A stretch of 63,818 nt of DNA from Akkermansia sp. (GCA_030525455.1 JAUNER010000015.1:1-63818); one strand, 5' to 3'. Positions 18,366 through 28,623 are shown, counted from the stretch's first letter. The notes: generated by a model not told the origin, from the sequence alone. A program made the numbers and translations.

Positions 18366-21300
18366 GTGAAAACACGACTTCCATTAGCACTTTTAGCTTT
18401 CGCACTTGGCAATAGCATCAGCTATGCCGCAAATACACCAGCAAATGACCTTGGCACACTCATGTATGTAGGGGATTCCATCACACATGGTGTCAATTCT
18501 GCCTCTTACCGTTGGGCATTACACAAGATTTTTGCCGACAATGGTATTTCTTACGATGCTGTTGGAATAAAGTCAGGGAATTACTCAGGAGGAATAACGG
18601 CCGGGACAAATTATGGCGGACAGACTTTTAATAATGTACACAGTTCACAAGCCTCTGCCCGAGCATACGAAATTTCCGGACGCCCCTCCTCCTCAACCGG
18701 TACGTCCAGTTATGGTCGCTTTGGAAATTCAAACATCCTCAACTGGCTAGGGCAATCCACAGAATTGACAAATAGTAATGGAACCTATACCGGAGAAACC
18801 TTTACCGGCGACAATGCCCCGGACACCTACTTCATGCTCATAGGCACAAACGACCTACTATCAAACACAGGATGGTGCTTTAATGAAGAGAAAATCACCG
18901 GACTCCTAGGTGACATGGATACCATCGTCAATTCCATGACCACAGCAAATGCTAATGCAAACATTTATGTGCTCGAAATCCCTTGCTGGACACAACACCT
19001 CAATAGCAACGAGGAAACCTACCATAGTGCCATTGCATCCTATAACGAACGCCTAAAAACATGGGGTGAAGGTCATTCAAATGTAACAACCATCAACATC
19101 AACAAAGGCATCATTGATGTAGCAGCAAGTACCTCATTTTATGGTTGCTCATCTATGTTCAATAATCCCGGCACAGATGGTCTACACCCCAATGCACAGG
19201 GGGATTTGATTATCGCCGGCAATGTCGCTAAATCCCTCGGCTACGCAGGTCGCTCTGCAGGCCAGGTGCGTGTCGATAACTCACAATTCAAAGTAAACTT
19301 CTATAATGGCACAAACGCCCCACAATTTAGCTCCTCTGCCCTCACATCAGCAGGCTTTGCTCTAAGTAATGGTGTACAAGTCAACACAAATGCCATAAGC
19401 ATGGGGAAAGGCGATAGCATCACCACCACTTGGGCATTAAGTGAATCATTAGATAAAGGCTTCACCTTTGATTTCAACTTCAACCTAGGCGATGCCGTTG
19501 CAAATGAATTTACTCTTGATAACGCACTCAGCATCTATCTGGGCACAGATGCCTTCTACGGAAATCTGAATATAGACGAAGCCTACATCAAATGGGGTAA
19601 CACAGTTCTTTACTCCATGGATATGTCTGAAAATTCAGAAAATATCCGTCTTTCATACATTACCGGGAATGTGGTGGAAGGGCTCAAAGCCGGGTACTAT
19701 GTCTGGTTAGGCGATATGCTCATTGGTGAAGCCTTGGGTGTAACAGAAGGCTCTACCTACAATGGGCTAACCATTAACTATAATGGGAACTCCACACTCA
19801 CCATTAACGACCTCGCACTAGACGGCACTCGCTCATATGCACCAACCACGACCAATTATATGAATGAGGCGTCTGCTTATTTTGCTACCAATTTGGTAAC
19901 AGAAGCAGCCACACCGCAGGGTAATCAAACATGGATGGGGGGACAGACAGCCACAGCATCAAAGACCGGCATTGCTCTATCCGGCCAGGAAAGCATCAAT
20001 GCTCGTGCAGAAGCTACCACTATAGGTGGCAATGGAGTCGTGGTTCAAACAGAAATCACCTCTGGTAGTGCAGAGAAAATTTATGCAAATTCCGGTAATT
20101 TCACCGGCGATGCTGGTTTGACCATTTCTGCCGGTGGTAAAGCCAATGACTGGTATGGGGCCCATTCATCGGGGACTCTTACAGGGGATGCATCTCTACG
20201 TTTTACAGATAATGCCGTAGGTGGAAGTACAGTATTTGGGACGGTGAATGCAATAACTGTGACCGGAAATGTCTATCTGGAATTTTCTGCCCAAAATGCT
20301 AAATTTGACACTTCATTTACCAATGTGGAAAACAAGCAATCCTCCATAGTCGGTAGTTTTGAATCTAATATAGATGGCAATGTCGATATCGTTGTCAATT
20401 CCGGTGAATTCTCATATCAAGTACTTGGTGGTATTCATACCGGTGCTAAAACCATTGGCGGAAACACTAGTGTCTACGTTAATGGCGGTTCGTTAAACTC
20501 CAATATCTATGGTGGCGGTTTTGCCGGGACTATTAAAGGAAATTCCCAAGTAACCATCACAGGTGGTTTTATCGAAGGTCATGTCTATGGCGGTGGTAGA
20601 GGCGATACGATTGAAGGTAATAGCTCCGTAAATATCACCTCCGGAGGAATTGCCGGGAATGTCTATGGCGGTGGAGAATCCGGAACAATTGGTGGAGAAA
20701 GCTCAGTCACCATCACTGGAAACTTAGCCGCCATTGGTGGAAATATCTACGCCGGCAGTGCAGATGGCTCCTTTAGCGGCAATTCAAAAGTGGTAATTAA
20801 AGACCTTTATTCCGGCAACTTCTCATCCGGCTTTGACCGCTATAATAAACAAATCGTAGGGACTTACTCTCCACTAAGTAGAGCCGTCACCGGCACAAGT
20901 ACCCTAGTGCTTGACAATGTAAAAGTAGATTCCTTTAATGCACAGCTAAGCAACTTCTCTCACATTGAAGTAACAGGTGGCACAAATACCACACTCAGCT
21001 CATTAGGCGGAGCAAGCACGCTTTCTTTAGATACAGGAAGTGCCCTTGCCCTCACTTCTGCCACAGATCTGACAAGTCTTATTTTAAGGACAAACTCCGC
21101 GTTCTCAACCACGGGCTTTTTAGCAGACTCTGTCATTGTCGACATTAGTGAAGCAGATAATTACATACTCACATTAACCGACATAGCAGCAGACGTGGAT
21201 TTATCTAACATCCAATTCTATGATGGTATAGACTATTACGCTGCTACAATGGCATACGATGCTCAAGCTATGGCAGGGCAACTTACTGCCGGTCTAGTCA

Positions 21301-21374
21301 TTCCGGAACCAGCCACAGTTTCCTTATCCCTACTGGGACTAGTTGGATTACTGAGTCGCCGACGTCGTGCTTAA
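18366..21374 (+). CDS. Secreted SGNH/GDSL esterase with beta-helix repeats and PEP-CTERM tail
   Basis: 1002 residues from a GTG start; no nearby in-frame ATG exists and the signal peptide (MKTRLPLALLAFALGNSISYA) begins there. The SGNH hydrolase domain (about 25-300) shows block I GDSITHG, block III GTND and the catalytic DGLHPN. A beta-sandwich, LamG-like region follows (about 305-490). Then comes a Gly-rich beta-helix (about 540-850) of units like VTITGG-FIEG-HVYGGG, resembling passenger domains of surface adhesins. It ends with IPEPATVSLSLLGL and RRRRA, a PEP-CTERM signal for exosortase-type sorting. Likely a cell-surface deacetylase of glycans; the substrate is unknown. Confidence 0.88.
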   Translation: MKTRLPLALLAFALGNSISYAANTPANDLGTLMYVGDSITHGVNSASYRWALHKIFADNGISYDAVGIKSGNYSGGITAGTNYGGQTFNNVHSSQASARAYEISGRPSSSTGTSSYGRFGNSNILNWLGQSTELTNSNGTYTGETFTGDNAPDTYFMLIGTNDLLSNTGWCFNEEKITGLLGDMDTIVNSMTTANANANIYVLEIPCWTQHLNSNEETYHSAIASYNERLKTWGEGHSNVTTININKGIIDVAASTSFYGCSSMFNNPGTDGLHPNAQGDLIIAGNVAKSLGYAGRSAGQVRVDNSQFKVNFYNGTNAPQFSSSALTSAGFALSNGVQVNTNAISMGKGDSITTTWALSESLDKGFTFDFNFNLGDAVANEFTLDNALSIYLGTDAFYGNLNIDEAYIKWGNTVLYSMDMSENSENIRLSYITGNVVEGLKAGYYVWLGDMLIGEALGVTEGSTYNGLTINYNGNSTLTINDLALDGTRSYAPTTTNYMNEASAYFATNLVTEAATPQGNQTWMGGQTATASKTGIALSGQESINARAEATTIGGNGVVVQTEITSGSAEKIYANSGNFTGDAGLTISAGGKANDWYGAHSSGTLTGDASLRFTDNAVGGSTVFGTVNAITVTGNVYLEFSAQNAKFDTSFTNVENKQSSIVGSFESNIDGNVDIVVNSGEFSYQVLGGIHTGAKTIGGNTSVYVNGGSLNSNIYGGGFAGTIKGNSQVTITGGFIEGHVYGGGRGDTIEGNSSVNITSGGIAGNVYGGGESGTIGGESSVTITGNLAAIGGNIYAGSADGSFSGNSKVVIKDLYSGNFSSGFDRYNKQIVGTYSPLSRAVTGTSTLVLDNVKVDSFNAQLSNFSHIEVTGGTNTTLSSLGGASTLSLDTGSALALTSATDLTSLILRTNSAFSTTGFLADSVIVDISEADNYILTLTDIAADVDLSNIQFYDGIDYYAATMAYDAQAMAGQLTAGLVIPEPATVSLSLLGLVGLLSRRRRA

Positions 21375-21394
21375 TTAATCAAAAAAATTCCCAC

Positions 21395-21434
21395 AAAAAA
21401 AGAGTCGCTCACAAAAGAAGCGACTCTTTTTTTA
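21395..21434 (+). terminator. Terminator of the secreted esterase gene
   Basis: Stem AGAGTCGCT (21401-21409) and AGCGACTCT (21419-21427) flanked by A and T runs. It lies between convergent genes and may also serve ptsI on the other strand. Confidence 0.9.
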
Positions 21435-21471
21435 CATAAAAATTTACAAACTCATCTGAGCAGAGAAAAAA

Positions 21472-23268
21472 CTACTCAAATAGAATAGGATATGATTTCT
21501 TTGCAAGAGCCGTACTTAAATTGACAATATCGCGGCTATTAGAAGAAGCCAATGCCTCTTGGGCCATAGCTCGGCACTCTTCATAATTGAGGTTTCTAAT
21601 GGCATAACGAACCACAGGAACCAAATGAACCCCTACAGAGAAAGAAACAGCACCCAAACCAATTAAAAGTGGCATTAGTAAAATATCCCCTGCCATTTCA
21701 CCACAAATTGCCGTAGGTATCCCCTCTCTCTCTCCGGCCTGCACCGTCATGTTTATCAAGCGACCAACAGCCGGATGCGTAGAACGGAATAAATTAGCCA
21801 CCTTGTTATTCACACGGTCCACGGCTATCGTGTACTGGGTTAAATCGTTTGTACCGACAGAGAAGAAATCAACCTCCTTTGCAAGGAAATCCGTCATAAG
21901 AGCCGCACTAGGAACTTCTATCATTATGCCAACTCTCAAATTCTTATCGTATGGAATTCCCTCTGCTTCCAACTCATCACGACATTCCTGAAGGACAGCT
22001 TTAGCCTGCATGACTTCTGTATAACCCGAAATCATAGGAAACATTACGCCACATTTAGGGATGCCGACAGTCGCCCGCAAAATAGCACGCAGTTGCTTTT
22101 TAAATATTGATTTTCGAGTCAAAGAAACTCGAATTCCTCGCCACCCAAGGAAAGGATTCGGTTCCGGTGCATCGAGCTTTTCACTAGGCAATTTATCACC
22201 ACCTGCATCAAGCGTACGGAAAATAACGCCATGTGGTGCACACCCCTCTGCCAATTCGCGATAATAGTTGTACTGCTCTTCTTCATCCGGCATTCCCGTC
22301 CTATTCCCTAATAAAAAGAACTCTGTGCGGAACAGCCCTACCCCCTCTGCACCTACTTCCTTTACAGCTGAATACTCATGCGGAAATTCCACATTACCAG
22401 ATAAACGAACCTTTCTGCCGTCTTTAGTCTCTGTGGGCAAACCTCGTAGTGCTTCAAGCTTCTTATAAGCTTTTTCTTTCTCACTTTGAATTCGCTTATA
22501 ATACTGAATTGTTTCATCAGTAGGCTTAATAACAAGCACTCCTTTATAGCCATCGATGATAGCAAATGCCCGGCATTCAACCTTTAGCACACCATGCTCT
22601 ATCCCCACAATGGCAGGAATTCCCATAGAACGAGCTAAAATCGCCGTATGAGAAACAGTTGACCCGGTTTCTGTGGCAAATCCACGAATTTTAAACGCAT
22701 CCATCGCCGCTGTATCTGACGGAGTCAAATCATAAGCCATGAGAATTTGCAAATCTTCGTCTTCTTCTCTCTCTGTATTATTAAGAAGATTTTCTAACGG
22801 CTCAATCTGCGTAAGGTTCTTTATCACACGCTGCATGACATCTTCCATATCACCAGTGCGTGCTCTAAAGTAGGGGTCATCAAGGCGACGCAGTACTTCA
22901 ATGTAGTCCTGCATCACGACATAGTAAACAAATTCGACGTTTTTAAGGCGAGTTGACAGCAATTTCTCAACTTTCGAAATTACTGACTTATCCTGCAAAA
23001 ACATCATGTGGGCATCAAAAATGGCAGCCTCTTTTTCGCCGGAAATAAGTTTCATACGATCACGCATACGCGAAATCTGCGTTGTCGTATCAAGTAAAGC
23101 TCGATGAAATCGTACTAATTCCCCAGGAATATCTGCCTCTGTAATATCATAACTTTCAGGTTCCTGCGAGCCTGAAACATGCACCTTGATATACCCAAAA
23201 GCAATACCCGGAGATACAGGAATACCGGTAAGTCGAATCTCTTGTGTTTCCGTTATATCCTGATTCAT
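21472..23268 (-). CDS. ptsI: PTS enzyme I (phosphoenolpyruvate-protein phosphotransferase)
   Basis: 598 residues, normal EI length. It transfers phosphate from PEP to HPr His15. The active-site His is His207 in TGSTVSHTAIL. The PEP-binding half holds GLFRTEFFLLGN, GWRGIRVSL and the catalytic Cys in AICGEMAGD near 515. It follows ptsH by 39 bp and hprK further upstream on the same strand, so one operon is likely. No EIIA/B/C gene is in the window, so the set may drive regulation or PTS permeases elsewhere. Confidence 0.95.
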   Translation of the reverse strand: MNQDITETQEIRLTGIPVSPGIAFGYIKVHVSGSQEPESYDITEADIPGELVRFHRALLDTTTQISRMRDRMKLISGEKEAAIFDAHMMFLQDKSVISKVEKLLSTRLKNVEFVYYVVMQDYIEVLRRLDDPYFRARTGDMEDVMQRVIKNLTQIEPLENLLNNTEREEDEDLQILMAYDLTPSDTAAMDAFKIRGFATETGSTVSHTAILARSMGIPAIVGIEHGVLKVECRAFAIIDGYKGVLVIKPTDETIQYYKRIQSEKEKAYKKLEALRGLPTETKDGRKVRLSGNVEFPHEYSAVKEVGAEGVGLFRTEFFLLGNRTGMPDEEEQYNYYRELAEGCAPHGVIFRTLDAGGDKLPSEKLDAPEPNPFLGWRGIRVSLTRKSIFKKQLRAILRATVGIPKCGVMFPMISGYTEVMQAKAVLQECRDELEAEGIPYDKNLRVGIMIEVPSAALMTDFLAKEVDFFSVGTNDLTQYTIAVDRVNNKVANLFRSTHPAVGRLINMTVQAGEREGIPTAICGEMAGDILLMPLLIGLGAVSFSVGVHLVPVVRYAIRNLNYEECRAMAQEALASSNSRDIVNLSTALAKKSYPILFE

Positions 23269-23307
23269 AAGACCAATAGCAGAGTAAAAAAGTCTCTAAA
23301 CTAGGGC

Positions 23308-23574
23308 TTATTCTTCTTCAAATTTGCGAGCAATCAAATCTTCAATCGCCTTTACAGCATCTTCCTCATCTGGTCCAGTCGCAGTAACAACAATCTTTGA
23401 ACCATGACCAACCGCAAGCATCATAAGCCCTAAAATACTTTTACCATCAACCTCTTCACCATCATGTTCGACCACAACATCGGATTCAAACTTACTGGTC
23501 AGCTTCACAAATTGAGCTGCAGGACGAGCGTGGATGCCGAGTTTATTGATAATTGTGAGTTCCTTGGTAACCAT
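23308..23574 (-). CDS. ptsH: HPr phosphocarrier protein
   Basis: 88 residues, full length. Both regulatory sites are seen: His15 in GIHARPA (phosphorylated by EI) and Ser46 in GKSILGLMML (the HprK target). Keeping Ser46 beside an hprK gene indicates that HPr-Ser-P signalling exists here. It lies between hprK (126 bp upstream) and ptsI (39 bp downstream). Confidence 0.96.
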   Translation of the reverse strand: MVTKELTIINKLGIHARPAAQFVKLTSKFESDVVVEHDGEEVDGKSILGLMMLAVGHGSKIVVTATGPDEEDAVKAIEDLIARKFEEE

Positions 23575-23700
23575 AAAATAAAAGGGAAGAGCTCTTATTG
23601 CGTGAAGACCCTACACTATTTCAAGCCTCTTGTCCAAACTAATTTTTTATAATTTACGATGCAAGCACACAAAATAGTGACATAGTCGACAAAACAACGA

Positions 23701-24678
23701 CTACCCTTTCATGGTAGATAGCAGGTTTCGGTTAAACTCATCAGCCATATCAACACCCATTGATTTTAAGAGATATTGCATAATAGCAACCTCTACCAAT
23801 CTAGCCGTATCGCGTCCGGGAGCCACAGGTAATTCAACCATCGGCACCGGAACTCCCAGAATTTCCACCCTCTTTTGATCCAATCCTGTACGAGAAAGTT
23901 CTTCCTGTTTATCAGCATGAACAAGTGTGACGATAAAGTCTAATCGCTTCGACTCTCTAATAGATTTCATACCAAACAACTGACAAATGTTTACAATACC
24001 CAAACCTCTGACCTCCATGTACCCTCTACTAGCCTGTGGTGCAGCCCCTATCAATTCGCCACCTACATTCCGCAAATGAACAATGTCGTCTGCCACCAAA
24101 GCAGCCCCACGCTCGACCAAACCCAAAGCAGTTTCACTTTTCCCCACACCGCTAGACCCTCGCAAAAGTACCCCGGTGCCTCGAACATCAATCAAACAGC
24201 CATGTTGTGAAACACGATCTGCAAATTCATTCTCAAGAATGATAGTAGCCATGTTTACAAATTTCATCGTCATTAAACTAGTACGAAAGATGCAAACTCC
24301 GGCCTCATTTGCCAATAAAAGGATTTCCGGACTAGGGGTATAATTACCGGAAAATACAATACCGGGAATATCATGCTCTAATAATGAACGGAAACTCCCT
24401 AATTGCTTCTCTTGGTGCAATGATTCTAGGTAACTATTCTCTGCCATACCTATCACCTGCAATCTTTTATTTGCAAAATAATTGTAAAATCCGGCAATAG
24501 CCAAACCGGGGCGATTAATAGCAGGCTCATACAAGGGTCTGGACAGACCAATAGGTGAATTTAATAGCTCCAATTTCAAAGCCGCTTTATGAGAACCATA
24601 AAAGGCAGAAAGAGAAATAGACGGAATTCTCTTAATCGGACCAATTCTAAACTCATTACCCATAGCTTTATTAAACAC
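23701..24678 (-). CDS. hprK: HPr kinase/phosphorylase
   Basis: 325 residues with the typical N-terminal domain and C-terminal kinase. The P-loop GSSGVGKSETAL is intact, preceded by HGCLIDVRGTGVL. The HprK signature EVRGLGIVNICQLFG follows the GYM segment. It phosphorylates HPr on Ser46 with ATP or PPi and dephosphorylates it with phosphate, reporting glycolytic status. It heads the hprK-ptsH-ptsI operon. In Firmicutes the output is CcpA; no such partner is in view, so the target in this organism is unknown. Confidence 0.95.
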   Translation of the reverse strand: MFNKAMGNEFRIGPIKRIPSISLSAFYGSHKAALKLELLNSPIGLSRPLYEPAINRPGLAIAGFYNYFANKRLQVIGMAENSYLESLHQEKQLGSFRSLLEHDIPGIVFSGNYTPSPEILLLANEAGVCIFRTSLMTMKFVNMATIILENEFADRVSQHGCLIDVRGTGVLLRGSSGVGKSETALGLVERGAALVADDIVHLRNVGGELIGAAPQASRGYMEVRGLGIVNICQLFGMKSIRESKRLDFIVTLVHADKQEELSRTGLDQKRVEILGVPVPMVELPVAPGRDTARLVEVAIMQYLLKSMGVDMADEFNRNLLSTMKG

Positions 24679-24752
24679 TTATCTCCTACTATTTTGCAAT
24701 ATAATTATGCGTATTCCCTCTCCTAAAATAACTGTCTCTGCAAAAGAGCTAT

Positions 24753-24791
24753 CAAAAAAGGGTATTGCTCGGTAAATCCCGAACAATACCC
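24753..24791 (-). terminator. Terminator of the sialidase gene
   Basis: On the minus strand a 13-bp stem (GGGTATTGTTCGG with CCGAGCAATACCC, one mismatch) is followed by a run of T. It lies just after the sialidase stop. Confidence 0.92.
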
Positions 24792-24817
24792 CTCATCAAA
24801 ATACTTAGAAAAGCTGA

Positions 24818-26869
24818 TTATTTTTTCTTTGGAGATACCAGCTCCTCGTACGGGAACTTAATAAAATACAAGGGACCTCTACCCTCATAAATCACACCAA
24901 TATGCTTATCATCAACAGGTGCTAAGCATGAATACCCCCAACATGGACGCACATCGTACATGGTCCACTTATCACTCGGCCAGGAAGAAGCATCGTCTAA
25001 TGATGCCTTAATGGTCATGTGAGAACGAGCATCAGTCTTATTCGGGTTTGAGAAAAAGACCACTCTTCCCGCTTGCGGAACATTCGGAATGGTGAAAATG
25101 CTCCCTTGACAAACCGGCTCACTAAGCTGTTTTGTATCACGGTTTGTCGGGTGCATTTCCCATGTTTTACCATAATCCTTTGTCACCCCCACTACACGAG
25201 CACCGCGCCAGTTACAGCGTGCATTGATCATGATAGAACCATCTTTTAACTCTGTTACTTGAGCTTCTGTGGTTTGTTTATGAACACCAACACCGCAGTG
25301 CCAAGACTTACCACCATCCTTTGAGTACACAATAGTTGACCACGGTGTACCATCATTGTCCCAATACTGAGCGGCAAAAACGAGGTATCCGTTTTTCATG
25401 CAAATACCGCAACCGGGACCATTAAACAAGATTCGCCAATCTTTTTGCTTCGTTTGCTCAGTGATGTTAATGGGCTTTGACCAGGTCTTACCATCGTCAT
25501 CGCTGTAAGCTAAAACAAGCTGACCACACACATCCGGTGAGTTATCGCCACTCTTACTACCCCAGATGGAATGCTTATGACTCCAAATGGCGGCTACCCA
25601 AATGCGACCTGTCTTTTCATCTACCAAAATCGCTGGGTCGCCCACACCTTTAGTTTTACCTAATTCAGGTGCAATCTCTGAGTCATTCATGGCAATTCCT
25701 ACTTCAGACCAAGTGCGACCGCCATCTGTAGAACGACTTACACCGACGTCAATGTTGGCAGGCAAATCCCCTGCATGATCATAGCGAATATCATAGACGG
25801 CCAGTAATGTGCCTTTCTTCGTGCGTGCCAAACCAGGAATGCGATAAAACTTAGAATTAAAATCACCAGGCTTCACCACAGCAACACCTATACGCTGAGC
25901 CACAGAGGGAGCATTGATTTTCTTTTTCCCAGTCGTTGTCTCAAGGGAACATGGGCGAATAACCACACGCCCGTCAATAGATGCACCATCTTTCATCGTG
26001 ACGCAGGCCCACATATAATTATCACCGGCCTCAATTGGTAAATTACCCTCTACACTAATATAGGGCAATTTCTTCGCATCTTTTATCTCTACTGTACCCA
26101 AAACCTGTGATGCGTCGGCAGGGAACTTATAAGCACCCTCTGGCGATTGCATATCTTCACCGGCACGAATAACGGTTATTGATTCAATATCTGAGATGTT
26201 TGTAGTGCCGGATAAGTCTAAGACTACTTTTTTTAATGCAATGGGATTTCTACATCCATCCGCTTTTAGATTTACAGCTACTACCGGATTACCAGGCATA
26301 CGCACCATCACCGGATAAACATTGGATGTGGTGCGGATGTCTTTATCCAGAGTCATGGGAATATCTCGAACGATGAGAAGGTCGTCAATCTTTACCCCTT
26401 TATTTTCCGGGCTGGTTACACTAAACAACAAAGACTTTGTGCCGGAAGGAACCATGGTGTCTATCTTTGTCTTAAAGCCACCTACTTTTACATCCTTGCC
26501 ATCGTATATCACTTTATCGCCTTTAGGTCCTTGAGCTGTAATTGTAAATGCAAATGGAGCCTGCCCGGTCCAACGTTCTGCCCATGCACTTAATTTAACA
26601 TCAGTCTGAGGTACATTATTTAAATCAAGCTTCACTTGGCAATTTTCTCCGCCAAATAAACGTAGGGTATTAGCCCCGGATTTAGCTCCACCGCTGATTT
26701 CAGCCATGTCCTTCGCACAGGTCATTGTGCCATAAGCAGTCTTTAAGTTCGTAAATTTGCCACGATTTGCCTTTTCAAAGCCTTCCTTTGCTATGGCTTG
26801 ATTCCCCCCTATGCCCATAGCGGCGAGAGAAACTACTGTCGATGTTAGCAATATTGTTGGTAATCGCAT
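24818..26869 (-). CDS. Secreted exo-alpha-sialidase (GH33)
   Basis: 683 residues with signal peptide (LLTSTVVSLAAMGIGGNQAIA). The N-terminal about 330 residues form beta-sandwich domains that probably bind glycan. The catalytic six-bladed propeller starts with the FYRIPGLA motif (Arg of the carboxylate-binding triad) and YDIRYDHAGDLP with the catalytic Asp. Four Asp-boxes are visible: STDGGRTW, DDDGKTW, KDGGKSW and DYGKTW. It would release terminal sialic acid from mucin glycans. The downstream catabolic genes nanA and the epimerase lie divergently about 800 bp away. No PEP-CTERM tail, so secreted or periplasmic. Confidence 0.94.
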   Translation of the reverse strand: MRLPTILLTSTVVSLAAMGIGGNQAIAKEGFEKANRGKFTNLKTAYGTMTCAKDMAEISGGAKSGANTLRLFGGENCQVKLDLNNVPQTDVKLSAWAERWTGQAPFAFTITAQGPKGDKVIYDGKDVKVGGFKTKIDTMVPSGTKSLLFSVTSPENKGVKIDDLLIVRDIPMTLDKDIRTTSNVYPVMVRMPGNPVVAVNLKADGCRNPIALKKVVLDLSGTTNISDIESITVIRAGEDMQSPEGAYKFPADASQVLGTVEIKDAKKLPYISVEGNLPIEAGDNYMWACVTMKDGASIDGRVVIRPCSLETTTGKKKINAPSVAQRIGVAVVKPGDFNSKFYRIPGLARTKKGTLLAVYDIRYDHAGDLPANIDVGVSRSTDGGRTWSEVGIAMNDSEIAPELGKTKGVGDPAILVDEKTGRIWVAAIWSHKHSIWGSKSGDNSPDVCGQLVLAYSDDDGKTWSKPINITEQTKQKDWRILFNGPGCGICMKNGYLVFAAQYWDNDGTPWSTIVYSKDGGKSWHCGVGVHKQTTEAQVTELKDGSIMINARCNWRGARVVGVTKDYGKTWEMHPTNRDTKQLSEPVCQGSIFTIPNVPQAGRVVFFSNPNKTDARSHMTIKASLDDASSWPSDKWTMYDVRPCWGYSCLAPVDDKHIGVIYEGRGPLYFIKFPYEELVSPKKK

Positions 26870-27021
26870 TGGTTCGTCGTTGGTAAAAGGTTAATCTTCT
26901 CTTAAATAAGTTTTAACACTTATTTCTACTGGTGAAGTCTCTTTAATATATCAAAATTTATCGGATTAGTCGAGAATTCTTCCCGTTTTTCAACTAAAGA
27001 CCAGAAGTCTGCAAATCCCCC

Positions 27022-27534
27022 TTATTTAGTCAACGAGGGTTCAGAGGATTTAGATTCTTCTATAGGAATAATGGACAATACGGGGCGTTCCGGATAAGAG
27101 CCTTTGTCGTCGTGCATATAATAATGCACCCAATGTAAACGCACTTTATCCCCCGGCTTTAACTTTGAAATCTCCGCAATAATCTCAGCTGATTGAAATT
27201 GAGGTTTATGTGCCGGATCCATATCAAGCATGAATACTTCTTGCTTCTCATCCCCATACTTCCCAACCAATTTGTACTCGAGATACTTTATCGTTTGAAA
27301 GGAGGCTATCTTTTTAGCATGACCACAGCGGTCAGGACACAGTGCTGTACGGAACATACATGGTCTATCTATAATCCCACTAAACGTCGCTTCTACAAGG
27401 TGCTCTGAAAGAATCTCTGCTTTACTAGGAGCAGGAGCTGACAATGCCGGGGCATCCGCATGAACATAAGATAATGAACTTGCACACAATAACAGCGAAA
27501 AAATTAATCCGAAACTCATGCTATAAAAGTACAC
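27022..27534 (-). CDS. Secreted protein of unknown function
   Basis: 170 residues; an inner start at 27519 (MSFGLIF) would give a cleaner signal peptide ending near SSLSYVHADA. The mature part has three Cys (CMFRTALCPDRCGHAK) that could form disulfides or bind metal, then a beta-rich region with KPGDKVRLHWVHYYMHDD. No family is recognised. It lies between the sialidase gene and nanA on the sialidase strand, so a link with sialic-acid use is possible but not shown. Confidence 0.7.
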   Translation of the reverse strand: MYFYSMSFGLIFSLLLCASSLSYVHADAPALSAPAPSKAEILSEHLVEATFSGIIDRPCMFRTALCPDRCGHAKKIASFQTIKYLEYKLVGKYGDEKQEVFMLDMDPAHKPQFQSAEIIAEISKLKPGDKVRLHWVHYYMHDDKGSYPERPVLSIIPIEESKSSEPSLTK

Positions 27535-27679
27535 AGAAACGCTCGGCAGTCAAGAACTATAAAGGCAATAAAAACTCAAATACACGGGCTCTGGTCTTTT
27601 GAAAAATTTGCATTCAAGTATTGCAAGCACGGAGATAATTTGGCAAAATAAATCTCGAACCAGTTTCATAGATAACATT

Positions 27680-28597
27680 ATGAATACATCATTAAAACTA
27701 CATGGTCTTGTTGCCGCCGCACACACACCGTTCAAGGCCAATGGCTCATTGAATGCCTCTATCGTAGACGCTCAAGCTAAACACTTGGCTCAACAAAATG
27801 TCGATCTCGTATTTATTACAGGTAGTACAGGTGAATCTTCTTCTATGCAACTTGCAGAACGTAAGGAAATATACGCTGCATGGAAAGAAGCTTCTGAAAA
27901 ATACAGCATCAAGGTAGTTGCTCACACTGGTTCCAATAGCGTTTGGGATGCTTGTGAACTTGCTGCTTATGCCCAAGAATGTGGCTTTGTAGGCACTAGC
28001 TCTTTAGCACCATCATATTTCAAGCCGGGTTCTGTTCAGAAGTTAGTTGAATGCTGTGCCGTAGCTGCTTCCGGTGCTCCAAATCTTCCTTATTATTACT
28101 ACGATATTCCTGTGCTTACAGGTGTACGTTTCAATCCGGTTGACTTCATTAAGTTAGCTCAGGAACAAATTCCGAACTTCGCCGGTATTAAGTTCACTAA
28201 TCCGGACTTGGCACTTTACCAGACCACACTTAATTACGATACCGCAGTTGACATTCCATGGGGTGTTGATGAATGGTTCACAGGTGCTCTTTCCGTAGGT
28301 GCAAAGGGTGCAGTTGGTAGCTCTTTTAACTTTGCACCTGCTCTTTACCAAAAGATGATGAAGGCATTTGCCGAAGGTGACATCGAAACTGCTAAGGATT
28401 GCCAATGGAAGTCTGTACAGATGATTAACATCCTCGCCTCTAAGGGCTACATGGGCTGTGCTAAGGCTCTTATGGGCTGGTTAGGCGTAGACTTAGGTCC
28501 CGCTCGTTTACCACAGGGTAATCCAAGCCAAGCACAACTTACAGAGCTTCGCGAAGAATTAACAGCAATCGGTTTCTTCGACTGGGCTCTTAACTAA
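27680..28597 (+). CDS. nanA: N-acetylneuraminate lyase
   Basis: 305 residues from ATG 27680; the upstream in-frame start at 27599 adds 27 residues outside the family. It is a class I aldolase of the DHDPS/NAL family. The GSTGESSS motif (48-55), the catalytic Tyr (about 141) in YYDIPVLTG and the Schiff-base Lys171 in GIKFTNPDL are visible. These features, with the neighbour epimerase and sialidase, favour cleavage of Neu5Ac to ManNAc and pyruvate over dihydrodipicolinate synthesis. The epimerase gene starts 26 bp downstream, so the two form an operon. Confidence 0.93.
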   Translation: MNTSLKLHGLVAAAHTPFKANGSLNASIVDAQAKHLAQQNVDLVFITGSTGESSSMQLAERKEIYAAWKEASEKYSIKVVAHTGSNSVWDACELAAYAQECGFVGTSSLAPSYFKPGSVQKLVECCAVAASGAPNLPYYYYDIPVLTGVRFNPVDFIKLAQEQIPNFAGIKFTNPDLALYQTTLNYDTAVDIPWGVDEWFTGALSVGAKGAVGSSFNFAPALYQKMMKAFAEGDIETAKDCQWKSVQMINILASKGYMGCAKALMGWLGVDLGPARLPQGNPSQAQLTELREELTAIGFFDWALN

Positions 28598-28623
28598 TTG
28601 CTAAATTAGTTTATTATACTCTT

